Both the position numbers and the translations under genes were made by a program. The notes under the pieces are model-generated. The model was given only the letters and a program-made list of their open reading frames with translations, had not been told where the DNA came from and did no database searches. From the NCBI RefSeq assembly GCF_013377015.1, contig NZ_JACABA010000001.1, positions 517,554-581,553 on the forward strand: a DNA stretch of 64,000 nucleotides, given 5' to 3'. This DNA is from Rhodopseudomonas sp. Lineage in GTDB: Bacteria; Pseudomonadota; Alphaproteobacteria; Rhizobiales; Xanthobacteraceae. Shown piece by piece: positions 23,011 to 31,563 of this stretch. Numbering within the stretch: the stretch's first letter is position 1; each line of letters opens with the position of its first letter.

Positions 23011-23319
23011 TCAAATTTCCTTCGTATCGAACAAATAGAGCTCCGCACCGCCATCGGCAAAATTGGCAAGATCCCCTGCTGCGGCGGCCCCTTCTGGCGA
23101 CGCCAGTCCGGCCTTGAGGGCGTCGAGCGAGTCAAAATCCAGCGTGGCGACAAGATGAAGTGCGCTCGGTCCGGCAGGGGTTCCGACTGGGCCTGTGCTG
23201 ATTTCGTATTTCTTCAGACCGGGAATTTTCTTGGCCAGCGGAATATGGACCGATGCGTAGTGCTTGTCGAAAGCGTCAGCACTGTTAGGCTTCTTGTACA
23301 ATACGAGAAGTTTCGCCAT
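23011..23319 (-). CDS. EthD-family protein
   Basis: 102 residues with the dimeric ferredoxin-like alpha/beta fold of EthD proteins (LYKKPNSADAFDKHYASVHIPLAKKIPGLKKYEIS). A strong ribosome site GGAGG precedes the start. EthD members serve in assorted degradation pathways (for example ether degradation), usually without a known reaction. Its place in a methylotrophy block suggests handling of a small metabolite; no specific role can be claimed. Confidence 0.8.
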   Translation of the reverse strand: MAKLLVLYKKPNSADAFDKHYASVHIPLAKKIPGLKKYEISTGPVGTPAGPSALHLVATLDFDSLDALKAGLASPEGAAAAGDLANFADGGAELYLFDTKEI

Positions 23320-23487
23320 TCGATGTTTCCTCCGGAATCCATTGTTGTTGCAGGCAAGCCTGATCCGGTATTGCAGCCGATCCGACCCCGGGGATCAAGT
23401 GTTGCGATTCCTCGCCGCCGATTCTCGTGTTAGGCTGCGTTCTCGCTTAGCGGTGCGTCAATTCACCCCAATGGCTCTCGAATGTGA

Positions 23488-24354
23488 ATGCCAATCAACT
23501 CAAGAACCTTCGGGGCGGCAATTGCGTGCTTGTTCGCGCTGGTTCCGGTCGATGTGCGCGGTGAAGACATCGATACGGAGCATCTGTTCGGATTCATGAT
23601 CGGCGCCGATGTCGGCAACCTCGGCGAGCGCGAATTCCAGAGCCAGACCACCGGGCGACTCGGCAAGGCCGGTGGAACCTATCGCGCCCTCGGCCAGGAA
23701 TTCGAACTCGAGTTCGTGCCCGCCCGGAATTTTCGAATTGAGGTGGGAGCCGCTCTTGCGGCGCACGATATCGGTGGCGTGCCTGGTCTCGAGGATCGCC
23801 GCCAATTGTCCTTGCAGGGGGCGTCGATCGACCTGCGCTACAGGTTTCTCGATCGGGAGGCGGCTCCGTTCGGCTTGACCTTCGCATTGCAGAACCATGC
23901 CGACCGGGTCGATGAGACCACGGCTGATTTGGTTCGAAGCTACGGCACGGAATTCACGCTGGCGTTCGATCGGGAGTTGGTTCCAAACGTCGTTATTGCA
24001 GCCCTCAATCTGATCTATCAGCCGGAATGGACGCGTTTTGTCGGCACCGGCTTGACCGAACGGGATTCCACGGCGGGCGCTGCGTTCGGAGTGATGGCGC
24101 AGATCTATCCGGGCGTGCTGCTGGGCGGCGAAGCGCGCTATCTGCGGCGATATGACGGGATTGGTTTGGACGATCTCGCAGGCCAGGCTTTGTTCATCGG
24201 CCCTACCGCATATTTCCAGTTGTCGAAACTGTCGCGGCTGACCGCAAGCTGGAGCAGTCAGGCGTGGGGCCGGCCGGCCGGATCGAGTGCCGGCCTCGAT
24301 CTGGTCAATTTCGAACGGCATCAGGCCCGGCTGGTGTTCGGGGTCAATTTCTAG
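23488..24354 (+). CDS. Predicted outer-membrane beta-barrel protein, unknown role
   Basis: 288 residues. An N-terminal signal peptide (FGAAIACLFALVPVDVRG) is followed by alternating hydrophobic/polar strands, and the protein ends in Phe (VFGVNF), the hallmark of outer-membrane barrels. Segments such as ASIDLRYRFLDREAAPFGLTF and RLTASWSSQAWG read as amphipathic strands. No specific family is recognised. It could be a porin-like or sensor protein belonging to methanol or lanthanide use. Confidence 0.75.
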   Translation: MPINSRTFGAAIACLFALVPVDVRGEDIDTEHLFGFMIGADVGNLGEREFQSQTTGRLGKAGGTYRALGQEFELEFVPARNFRIEVGAALAAHDIGGVPGLEDRRQLSLQGASIDLRYRFLDREAAPFGLTFALQNHADRVDETTADLVRSYGTEFTLAFDRELVPNVVIAALNLIYQPEWTRFVGTGLTERDSTAGAAFGVMAQIYPGVLLGGEARYLRRYDGIGLDDLAGQALFIGPTAYFQLSKLSRLTASWSSQAWGRPAGSSAGLDLVNFERHQARLVFGVNF

Positions 24355-24467
24355 GCCGGAACCGCCACCGGACTGGGCGTGCTGTCACGCGGTATTGAAA
24401 CCGAGGCCCGCCGTTTTCGTAGCTGTGTTGTGCTATCCATTCAGCGACTGAGCCGAGGACGGAAGGC

Positions 24468-24704
24468 ATGAATCCGATAAACCTGATAGTGACAGTGTGT
24501 GCGGTGCTGTCGCCAGCCACCTGCGAAGAGACGGTCTTGGTTTTCGACTGGAATGGGTCGCTGAGGCAATGCGTGATGGGCGCGCAGCCCTACATCGCCC
24601 AGTGGGTCGGCGAACATCCGAAATGGAATGCGGTGAAGTGGCGCTGCGAATATCCGCACAGGAATGACAAGGCTGACGGCGCCGCCGCGACGTCTGCGGG
24701 CTAA
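24468..24704 (+). CDS. Small secreted cysteine-containing protein
   Basis: 78 residues, preceded by GGAAGG. A short hydrophobic start (NLIVTVCAVLS) leads into a domain with conserved-looking segments SLRQCVMGAQPYIAQWV and EHPKWNAVKWRCEYP. Two cysteines in the mature part could form a disulphide. Similar small proteins are common in this bacterial family, but no function is known to me. Confidence 0.65.
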   Translation: MNPINLIVTVCAVLSPATCEETVLVFDWNGSLRQCVMGAQPYIAQWVGEHPKWNAVKWRCEYPHRNDKADGAAATSAG

Positions 24705-24732
24705 CCGCGACTGACCGAACCGAGCGCAGCGG

Positions 24733-25086
24733 CTATTTGTTGCAGTCCGTGAGGTCCTTGTCTGCAATCGAAAACACCGCGTCGGCCTTGATCTCGATAC
24801 CCCGCACCAGACACTGCTTCGCGCCCGCGTAGCTGACCTTGGCATCGTAGCGACCGGGTTCGACGCCGGTGATGCGCAGCCGTTCGTCGTGGTCGACCTC
24901 CTTGTCCTTGTCGTTCAGGGTCTGGTTCGGCCCCCAGTCGTTCTTGCCGGCGGGAGACAGCTGAAAGCCGGAAATCGTCGCGGTGGTCAGGTTCCACAGC
25001 CGGATGCCCTTGCCTTTGCCTTGCGCCATCAGCGGGTTCGGCGCGACGAGCAGGACGGCGATGATGATTAACAGAGCGCGCGGCAT
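24733..25086 (-). CDS. Secreted protein with a dense acidic loop
   Basis: 117 residues with a signal peptide (LLIIIAVLLVAPNPLMA) and ribosome site GGGAGG. The mature domain looks like a small beta protein (IRLWNLTTATISGFQLSPAG). At residues 59-68 it has DKDKEVDHDE, six acidic side chains in ten positions (Asp59, Asp61, Glu63, Asp65, Asp67, Glu68). Two cysteines (QCLV, LTDC) may pair. The acidic loop resembles a divalent or trivalent metal site, but is not a canonical EF-hand. In a lanthanide-dependent gene block, metal binding is an attractive but unproven idea. Confidence 0.7.
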   Translation of the reverse strand: MPRALLIIIAVLLVAPNPLMAQGKGKGIRLWNLTTATISGFQLSPAGKNDWGPNQTLNDKDKEVDHDERLRITGVEPGRYDAKVSYAGAKQCLVRGIEIKADAVFSIADKDLTDCNK

Positions 25087-25132
25087 GGTGACCTCCCGAA
25101 ATATTGGTTACGTCCTCAGGGCAGAAGACAGC

Positions 25133-25843
25133 TCATACGTTTACAACATTCAACCGCGCCAGGTCGGCCTTGATCCTGTTCAAGTCAGCTTCGCTGCGTG
25201 CAGCCCGTGGCGTCAGAATCGGGACTGTCGCAAGGATCTGAGCGGGCCGCGGCGATAGAAAGAACAACCGATCGCCGAGCCGGACGGCGTCGTCGATGTC
25301 GTGGGTCACCAGCATGGTCGTCACCGAGCGATTGTCCACCAGCGCGGCGATCTGGTCACGCAGATTAGCGGCAAGGGTGGCATCAAGCGACGCTAGCGGC
25401 TCGTCGAGAATGAGGATGTCGGGCTCGACCGCGAAGGCGCGGGCGAGCGCGACGCGGCGGGCGAGGCCGAGCGACAATTCGTGCGGGAAATGATTGCGGT
25501 GCCCGTTCAATTCCAGCGCGGCAAACAGCTGGGAGAGCCTCGCAGCGCCTGCCTGCGGCGCGGCGAGCCGGACATTGTCCTCGACTGACCGCCACGGCAA
25601 CAGCCGCGGCTCCTGGAACACCATGCCGATCCGCGCATCGGCCGGGCGGGAGACCTGGCCCTGAAAGTCGTGGTCGAGGCCGGTCAGAATTCGCAGCATG
25701 GTGCTCTTGCCACAGCCCGAAGGGCCGATGAAGACGCCGACTTCTCCGGTCGCCAGCACAAAGTTGATGCCGGACAGCACGTCGGTGCGTTCGCCTGCCG
25801 CGTTGATGAACGTCTTGCGCGCGATATCGACGTCAAGCCGCAT
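25133..25843 (-). CDS. ABC transporter ATP-binding protein (nitrate/sulfonate/taurine type)
   Basis: 236 residues. Walker A GPSGCGKST, the signature region SLGLARRVALARAFA, Walker B DILILDEPLASLD and the H-loop LVTHDIDDAV are intact. It is like SsuB/TauB ATPases. It overlaps the permease gene by 11 bp and forms a complete importer with the genes at 25833 and 26572. The substrate is not evident; location in the methylotrophy block argues against assuming sulfonate. Confidence 0.88.
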   Translation of the reverse strand: MRLDVDIARKTFINAAGERTDVLSGINFVLATGEVGVFIGPSGCGKSTMLRILTGLDHDFQGQVSRPADARIGMVFQEPRLLPWRSVEDNVRLAAPQAGAARLSQLFAALELNGHRNHFPHELSLGLARRVALARAFAVEPDILILDEPLASLDATLAANLRDQIAALVDNRSVTTMLVTHDIDDAVRLGDRLFFLSPRPAQILATVPILTPRAARSEADLNRIKADLARLNVVNV

Positions 25844-26570
25844 GGGGGCGCCACCGAAATAGCCGGGCTTCGAGCGGCTGCACCAGCACGGTTTCGATGA
25901 CGAGGACCACTGCGGCGAAGGTCAGCGAATAGGCGAGCAAGAGCGGGATATCGAACAGCTGGAACGCCACGCCGATCTCGAAGCCGACGCCATTGGGACG
26001 TCCGAGCAATTCCGCAACCAGCACGATCTTCCAGACCAGCGACAAGCCCGAGCGCGCGGCGGCCGCGATATAGGGCGCCAACTGCGGCAGGATAACGTGC
26101 CGAAACGCTCTGCTGCGGGGCACCGCAAAGATGGCCGCCATTTCCTCGAGCGCAGGATCGAGTGCCCGCGTTCCCTCCCGCAGGGTGACGACGGCGGTCG
26201 GAAGCTTGTTGATCGCAATCGCCGCGATCGCGGCGGCCTCGGTCAATCCGGCCCAGATGTAGGCCAGCACGATGACGACGAGCGCCGGCAGGTTGAGCAG
26301 CAGGATCAGCCAGGGATCGCCGAGCCGGTCGGCCAGCCGGACCCGGCCCATCAGGTAACCGATCGCGGCGCCCAACGTCATCGCCAGCGTGAAGGCGAGA
26401 GCTACCCGCGCCAGGGTCACGCCGAGATTGAAGAACAGTGCGCCGGATCTGGCTTCGGCTACCGCCGCGGCGAGCACGGCGGGAGGAGCCGGCAGTTTCG
26501 CGTCGCCGACAACCAGTGAGGCGATCCACCAGCTGGCGAGGAACACGACGAATGACAGCAGTCGCAGCAC
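25833..26570 (-). CDS. ABC transporter permease (SsuC/TauC type)
   Basis: 245 residues with about six membrane helices. The EAA-type cytoplasmic loop is LEEMAAIFAVPRSRAFRHVILPQ, the contact for the ATPase. The gene begins 1 bp after the binding-protein stop and ends inside the ATPase gene, so the three are one operon. Confidence 0.88.
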   Translation of the reverse strand: MLRLLSFVVFLASWWIASLVVGDAKLPAPPAVLAAAVAEARSGALFFNLGVTLARVALAFTLAMTLGAAIGYLMGRVRLADRLGDPWLILLLNLPALVVIVLAYIWAGLTEAAAIAAIAINKLPTAVVTLREGTRALDPALEEMAAIFAVPRSRAFRHVILPQLAPYIAAAARSGLSLVWKIVLVAELLGRPNGVGFEIGVAFQLFDIPLLLAYSLTFAAVVLVIETVLVQPLEARLFRWRPHAA

Positions 26571-26571
26571 C

Positions 26572-27546
26572 TCAGTCTCCCGGGATCGCGTGATAGAATG
26601 TGCCGGGTTCGAGATCCGGCACCGGCCCGACCAGTTCGCGCCCGCCGATTGCGGCCAGCACCCGATAGATCACCCGCGCGTCGGTTTCTTCGTCGGCGAT
26701 CGGTCGGCGCGGAATTCCTTCGCGATAGCGTTCGCGGTAGGCCCGCAGCGTCGCTGCGTCGGCGCCCCCCGTAAGTGGCCCGATGGTGTCCCACTCTGCG
26801 TCGGACGCCGCCAAGATCTCCTTTGCCTTGCGGGTGACGGCGATGAAACGCGCGACTACGTCGGGCTTTGCGCTCGCCCATGCTTCATCGAAGACGTAGC
26901 CGATCATCGCGATGCGGCCTTTGGCTCCCAGTCCGGGCAGCAGGTTCTCGATGCCGGCGACGCGGCGGAAGCCCTTGGCTTCCAGCGCAGCGGAAAAATT
27001 CCAGTAGTTGACCGCCGCATCCATTTCGCCGCCGAGCATCTTTGCCGCCAGCAGCGGCGGCGCGCCGTACACGATGGTCGCCTCCGACTTCAGGTCGATG
27101 CCGTCCTGTTTCAGCCGGGCTTGTAGCAGCAGCCAGTTTTTGTCGAGCGGGCCGCCGGCAACAGCGAGGCTGCGGCCCTTCAGATCGGCCAGGCTCCGGA
27201 TCGGAGACCGTTCCGGAACCATCACCGCGCCGAGTGCGTTCGAATAGGGATAGAATGTCAGCTTGGCACCGAGCCCGCGTTCGCGAGAGACCCACAGCCA
27301 ATCGGATACGATGATATCGGCGTTGCCGGCGCGTAGCGCGATCTTGCCCGCCTCGGGACTGGCGAGTTCGAGAGTCTGAATCGAGAGATCAGCCTGCCTG
27401 TCAAGGCCGTGCGCGCGGATCACCGCCAGCTCCCAGGCGAACGTTCCGGTCTTCTGCACCGCAACCCGCACCGTCTCTGCGCTGCAGCATGCGACCGGCA
27501 CCGTCGTCAAGATCGCCACAGCCAGCGCTCGACCAAGGAGTTTCAT
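26572..27546 (-). CDS. ABC transporter substrate-binding protein (SsuA/TauA type)
   Basis: 324 residues from the ATG at 27544-27546 (MKLLGRALAVAIL); the longer open frame upstream lacks a signal peptide. The signal peptide ends at SAE. The domain has the NMT1/SsuA-type fold (ALRAGNADIIVSDWLWVSRERG, DLKGRSLAVAGGPLDKNW). First gene of the operon. The ligand may be an organosulphur compound, a C1 compound or a metal chelate; sequence alone does not decide. Confidence 0.82.
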   Translation of the reverse strand: MKLLGRALAVAILTTVPVACCSAETVRVAVQKTGTFAWELAVIRAHGLDRQADLSIQTLELASPEAGKIALRAGNADIIVSDWLWVSRERGLGAKLTFYPYSNALGAVMVPERSPIRSLADLKGRSLAVAGGPLDKNWLLLQARLKQDGIDLKSEATIVYGAPPLLAAKMLGGEMDAAVNYWNFSAALEAKGFRRVAGIENLLPGLGAKGRIAMIGYVFDEAWASAKPDVVARFIAVTRKAKEILAASDAEWDTIGPLTGGADAATLRAYRERYREGIPRRPIADEETDARVIYRVLAAIGGRELVGPVPDLEPGTFYHAIPGD

Positions 27547-27631
27547 GGTCACCTGATCCGTTTTCTTGATCGTTTCCTTTTCTGCATGTTGGTCATAGCA
27601 TAACTTCCACGCGGTGCGGCGGAGTGAACAC

Positions 27632-27991
27632 ATGGCATTTGACAGATCGAGACGGCTTATTGTCTCCGTGCTGGCAGCGGTGTCGGCGACAGTTAGCAGC
27701 GCACCCGCGCAGGAGGTCAACGACTATCCGACGTCGGCGCGGGCGGAGTATGTCTTCGGCTGCCTGAAAGCCAATGGCGAGACCCGCCAGGCGATCGAAC
27801 AATGCTCGTGTTCGATCGACGTCGTCGCGTCGCTGGTGCCGTTCGAACGGTATGTCACTGCCGAAACCGTCCTGAGCTTATCGCAGGTCCGGGGCAATTT
27901 GGGCGGACAGTTCCGCACCTCCGAACAGGCCACCAACGCACTCAACGATCTCAGGCGCGCCCAGGCAGAAGCGGAAGTCCGATGCTTCTAG
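27632..27991 (+). CDS. Small secreted protein of unknown function
   Basis: 119 residues from the ATG at 27632, with a signal peptide (LIVSVLAAVSATVSSAPAQ). The mature part has four cysteines (FGCLKANGE, EQCSCSIDVVAS, EVRCF) and helical segments (SEQATNALNDLRRAQAEAE). It is divergent from the ABC operon. No family is recognised, but genes of this type accompany PQQ alcohol dehydrogenase clusters in related bacteria, as far as I recall. Confidence 0.65.
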   Translation: MAFDRSRRLIVSVLAAVSATVSSAPAQEVNDYPTSARAEYVFGCLKANGETRQAIEQCSCSIDVVASLVPFERYVTAETVLSLSQVRGNLGGQFRTSEQATNALNDLRRAQAEAEVRCF

Positions 27992-28031
27992 CGCCGTCCC
28001 GCTTCGAGAGGATCAGGTGAATTGTATCGCA

Positions 28032-28862
28032 TCAGATGCCGGAGTCGTCGATTTTCCATTCGTGTTGGAACAAATGGCCTTCGGTGTCCTTGGCCTCTGC
28101 CCGGAACCGCTTCGCGCCATTCGAAACGTAGGTGAATCGAATATTGGGGTCTTCCGAAATCGAAATGCCGCCTTCCACCGCCAGCACCAGGCTGTCGTCT
28201 TGCCACAGCCGCAATTCGTTGACGAAGAAGGCCGGAATATAGAGTTGCGTGACCTGATCCATCTGCAGGCCTGAATTGTTGGGATGTCCGATCATGATCT
28301 GCGCCTCGCGGAAGCCGCTGACAGGACCCTGACCGGGCTTCGCGAATTGCCGGTATCGCATCTGGCCCAGTCTGTTCTTGGCTTCGTCGGCGTTCTTGGC
28401 GGCCGGGGCGGAGCATCCGCCGGACGCCTTGACGTAGGTCTTGGTCATATAGAGCTTGCCGTCGCTCAGTTCGGCCACGGCGTGAACGTCGGTGTAGTTG
28501 TTGACGCGCACCCGAGTGGAGATTTCCGAAACCCGCGCCTCCGGCCCCAATTCGAACTTCGCCGCCATCGGTGCGGGATTCTGATCGATCACCAGGGTGA
28601 TCCTCAGCACGCGGCGGCTGTCGTCGAGCGGAAGCAGCGTGCGCAGGGTGACCGGAACGATCGCCGCATCTTCGGCGCGGTAGGGCATCTCGATAGCGAT
28701 CACGCCGGCGCCGTCGTTCATCGGGCGGTTTTCGAAGATGTCCTGGGCGAGAAGGGGCCACGGGTCGTATGCATCGGGTCCCGCAGCCTGTACGAGGGTC
28801 GCCCCGGTGATGCCGCTCAGAACGCCGGCGACGCAAAGTAAGCGAAAATGCAATCCGAACAT
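28032..28862 (-). CDS. Quinoprotein dehydrogenase-associated SoxYZ-like carrier protein
   Basis: 276 residues, secreted (signal peptide ending VQAA). It is a fusion resembling SoxY (N-terminal) and SoxZ (C-terminal). The SoxY carrier motif, normally GGCGG at the C-terminus, is internal here as SGGCSAPA. Proteins of this family occur beside PQQ alcohol dehydrogenases and a partner metallohydrolase; the cysteine is thought to carry a covalently bound cargo, but the reaction is not known. The partner metallohydrolase gene lies 58 bp upstream on the same strand. Confidence 0.85.
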   Translation of the reverse strand: MFGLHFRLLCVAGVLSGITGATLVQAAGPDAYDPWPLLAQDIFENRPMNDGAGVIAIEMPYRAEDAAIVPVTLRTLLPLDDSRRVLRITLVIDQNPAPMAAKFELGPEARVSEISTRVRVNNYTDVHAVAELSDGKLYMTKTYVKASGGCSAPAAKNADEAKNRLGQMRYRQFAKPGQGPVSGFREAQIMIGHPNNSGLQMDQVTQLYIPAFFVNELRLWQDDSLVLAVEGGISISEDPNIRFTYVSNGAKRFRAEAKDTEGHLFQHEWKIDDSGI

Positions 28863-28920
28863 GGTCGCGCCCTCCGCAGGGTGGAAGTACCAATGAAGTC
28901 AACATACGGCATCGAGATCG

Positions 28921-29844
28921 CTATTCCCATTCAATTTCCGAAAATGCTGCAGTTGCGTTCCGCGCATTGAAGTCGTCGAACAGCTGCCAATGCGACCGCT
29001 CGGTCGCTGCGGCGGTGTCGGCAGCGGCCCTGATCTGTTCGCCGCGGCCGATTAGTGCGCGAATATCCGAGGCCAGCGTTTCGAGATAGCGGCGTTCATC
29101 GGCGAGTCCCGCCGGCCAGCCGCTCACGGGACCGTGACCAGGAACCACGCGGAGTGCGGGGACGGCACTGAGTTCGCCGATCGCGCTAAGCCAGCCATGA
29201 AGATTACCGTCCAGCACCGGCGTGTGGTCCAGAAACACAAGATCGCCCGCGAACAGTGTTCCGGTTTTCTCGTCGAGGACGGTGAGATCGTTGTCGCTGT
29301 GCGCGGCTGGCCAAGCTCGCAAGGCCAGGCTGCGCGAGCCGAGATCGAGCTTCAGCGAGCCATCGACCAGCAGTGTCGGCGGTACCAGCCGCACCTCGTC
29401 GATCAGCTCATCGCCCATGGTCCGGCGAAATGCATCGATATAGAACGGTCCGTGCGTGGCGAGGGCGCGCGGCAGGTTTCGATGACCGACAAACGTGATT
29501 CCGTCATTCGAGAAGGCTGCGTTGCCGAAAACGTGATCGGGATGGCCGTGGGTGTTGATGACGTATCGGATCGGCTTGGCGGTCCGGGCACGGATGGCCG
29601 CAAGTAATTGCCGTCCCTCACGAACGCTGCCGCCGGTGTCGACCACCGCGACCGCGTTGTCGCCGATGATGAATCCGACATTGGCAATTGCGCCGTCGTT
29701 CTGGCGCGTCATCAGTTCGGTCACGCCGTGATGCACGAACAGACCGGGAGCGATCTCGGTGACGGACAACTCCGGTTGCTGCGCCAACGAAATTGTCGAG
29801 GCACCGAGTATAGCGAGCGCAGCAAGTAGCGCGCGATGAACCAT
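28921..29844 (-). CDS. Quinoprotein relay-system zinc metallohydrolase
   Basis: 307 residues from the ATG at 29842-29844, chosen for its GGGAGG ribosome site and signal peptide (LLAALAILGASTISLAQ). The metallo-beta-lactamase fold is shown by NTHGHPDHVFGN (zinc site), AGDLVFLDHTPVLDG and VVPGHGPVSG. It belongs to the SoxH-like family found with PQQ dehydrogenases and SoxYZ-like carriers, and probably acts on the carrier-bound cargo in the periplasm. It is divergent from the XoxJ gene. Confidence 0.85.
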   Translation of the reverse strand: MVHRALLAALAILGASTISLAQQPELSVTEIAPGLFVHHGVTELMTRQNDGAIANVGFIIGDNAVAVVDTGGSVREGRQLLAAIRARTAKPIRYVINTHGHPDHVFGNAAFSNDGITFVGHRNLPRALATHGPFYIDAFRRTMGDELIDEVRLVPPTLLVDGSLKLDLGSRSLALRAWPAAHSDNDLTVLDEKTGTLFAGDLVFLDHTPVLDGNLHGWLSAIGELSAVPALRVVPGHGPVSGWPAGLADERRYLETLASDIRALIGRGEQIRAAADTAAATERSHWQLFDDFNARNATAAFSEIEWE

Positions 29845-30067
29845 ACGTCGACCTCCCTGTTTCCTCGAAGCAATGCCGAGCACCACGCATTGAGTGATCG
29901 GGACTTGTTTGCGTTGCAGCACGTGCAGCAGTTCCATCGCAAGGATATTCCTGTTGCAGGCTGCAATCGAGCAGCATAGCATTTTGCTTGTCTACGGCCT
30001 CCGTGAACTTCGGTTCATTTCGATTGCGGATGTTTGTTAGAAATTGGCAAGGATTGGCAGGCCGGTC

Positions 30068-30967
30068 GTGCGAGAGCCTTTGACGATACATCCCATTCGG
30101 CATCGCTGGCTGCTGATTTTGCTTCTCGGCATTGCCACTGTGTTCGTCAGCCCGAAGTTGTCCCGGGCACAAAGCAATGATGCCACCGATCTTTCGATCG
30201 AATTGGTCGATCCCAAGGTGTTGAGAGTATGTGCGGACCCGCGCAATTTGCCGTTCTCGAACGACAAGGGCGAAGGGTTCGAGAACAAGCTCGCCGAATT
30301 CTTCGCGGCGAAGCTGCAGAAGAAGCTGGACTATATGTATTTTCCGCAGGCGACCGGCTTCGTTCGGATGACGCTTGCAGCGCATCGCTGTGACGTCATC
30401 ATGGGCTTTCCGCAGGGTGACGAACTGGTCCAGGGCACCAATCCTTATTACCGAACCGCCTACGCCCTGGTCGCCAAGCAAGGCAGCGGTTTGGAGGATG
30501 TCGCGACGCTGGAAGATCAGCGGCTGAAGAACAAGCACATCGGCATCGTCGCCGGCACACCGCCCGCCACCAACATGGCGGTCAACGGCTTGATGGCGAA
30601 TGCCAAGCCCTATCCGCTGATGATCGACACGCGCTTGGATTCCTCCGCAGAGGCGATGATCACGGATCTGACATCGGGGCAGATCGACGCCGGCATCCTG
30701 TGGGGACCGATGGCGGGCTTTTACGCCAAGCGGGCGAATCCGCCACTTCATGTCACGCCTTTGGTCAAGGAGACGACGGGACCGAAGCTGGCCTACCGCA
30801 TCGGCATGGGGGTGCGGCCGGCAGACCAGAACTGGAAGCGCCAGCTGAACCGTCTGATCCAGGAGAACCAGCCCGCCATCAACAAAGTGCTGCTCGACTT
30901 CGGCGTTCCCTTGCTCGACGAGAACGACCAGCCGATCGGCGCGGTGGCGGCGACCAAGTCGCCATGA
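30068..30967 (+). CDS. xoxJ: XoxJ-like periplasmic binding protein of the methanol dehydrogenase system
   Basis: About 299 residues, with a signal peptide (RHRWLLILLLGIATVFVSPKL). It is a family-3-like solute-binding fold (VLRVCADPRNLPFSNDKGEGFENKLAEF, VIMGFPQGDELVQGTNPYYRTAY, GIVAGTPPATNM). It is the MxaJ/XoxJ type, thought to help activate or mature methanol dehydrogenase. No ATG fits the start: I chose GTG at 30068 with GGCAGG 6 bases upstream; TTG at 30044 or 30080 are alternatives. Its stop overlaps the next gene as ATGA. Confidence 0.85.
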   Translation: MREPLTIHPIRHRWLLILLLGIATVFVSPKLSRAQSNDATDLSIELVDPKVLRVCADPRNLPFSNDKGEGFENKLAEFFAAKLQKKLDYMYFPQATGFVRMTLAAHRCDVIMGFPQGDELVQGTNPYYRTAYALVAKQGSGLEDVATLEDQRLKNKHIGIVAGTPPATNMAVNGLMANAKPYPLMIDTRLDSSAEAMITDLTSGQIDAGILWGPMAGFYAKRANPPLHVTPLVKETTGPKLAYRIGMGVRPADQNWKRQLNRLIQENQPAINKVLLDFGVPLLDENDQPIGAVAATKSP

Positions 30968-31539
30968 ACTGGACGCTTGCGGGCGCCGCGCTCGCGCTCG
31001 TTGCCTTCACGGCACCGATCGCCGCGCAGGAAATCGTTTCGGAGCCTGACGAGTACCGTGGCGAAAACTATCGCGCGCCTGTCCCTGCCACCCTAAAGGG
31101 TGCTCGCGTTCTCACGACGGAGCAGGCCGAGACGATCTGGCGCGCCGGCACCGCTGTTTTCGTCGACGTGCTGCCGCGGGCGCCGAAGCCGCCAAATCTT
31201 CCTGCCGGCACGATCTGGCGCGACAAGCCGCGGCGCAACATTCCCGGCAGCGTATGGCTACCCGACACCGGCTACGGAAAGCTGTCAGCCGCGACCGAAG
31301 ACTATCTGCGGCGTAGCTTGGCCGGCGCCTCCGGTGGCGACAATGCCAGGCTGCTGGTGATCTATTGCCTGACCAATTGCTGGATGTCCTGGAATGCGGC
31401 AAAGCGAGCCCTGTCGTACGGCTATCGCAATGTGGCCTGGTATCCGGACGGGACCGATGGCTGGGAGCAAGCCGATCTGCCGATGACGGAATCGCAACCG
31501 GAGCCGCGAGCGGATCAGCAGATTCAAACACCGAAGTAG
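30964..31539 (+). CDS. PQQ-dependent catabolism-associated CXXCW-motif protein
   Basis: 191 residues from the ATG at 30964 (MNWTLAGAALALVAFTAPIAAQ signal peptide). The rhodanese-like domain ends with YCLTNCWMSWNAAKRAL, the diagnostic motif; here the two cysteines are separated by three residues. Earlier segments include AVFVDVLPRAPKPPNLP and NIPGSVWLPDTGYG. The family occurs only in PQQ alcohol dehydrogenase clusters. Its function is unknown, possibly redox handling in the periplasm. Translationally coupled to xoxJ. Confidence 0.88.
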   Translation: MNWTLAGAALALVAFTAPIAAQEIVSEPDEYRGENYRAPVPATLKGARVLTTEQAETIWRAGTAVFVDVLPRAPKPPNLPAGTIWRDKPRRNIPGSVWLPDTGYGKLSAATEDYLRRSLAGASGGDNARLLVIYCLTNCWMSWNAAKRALSYGYRNVAWYPDGTDGWEQADLPMTESQPEPRADQQIQTPK

Positions 31540-31563
31540 TTGCGCTACCTCGCGCGGCGTTCG

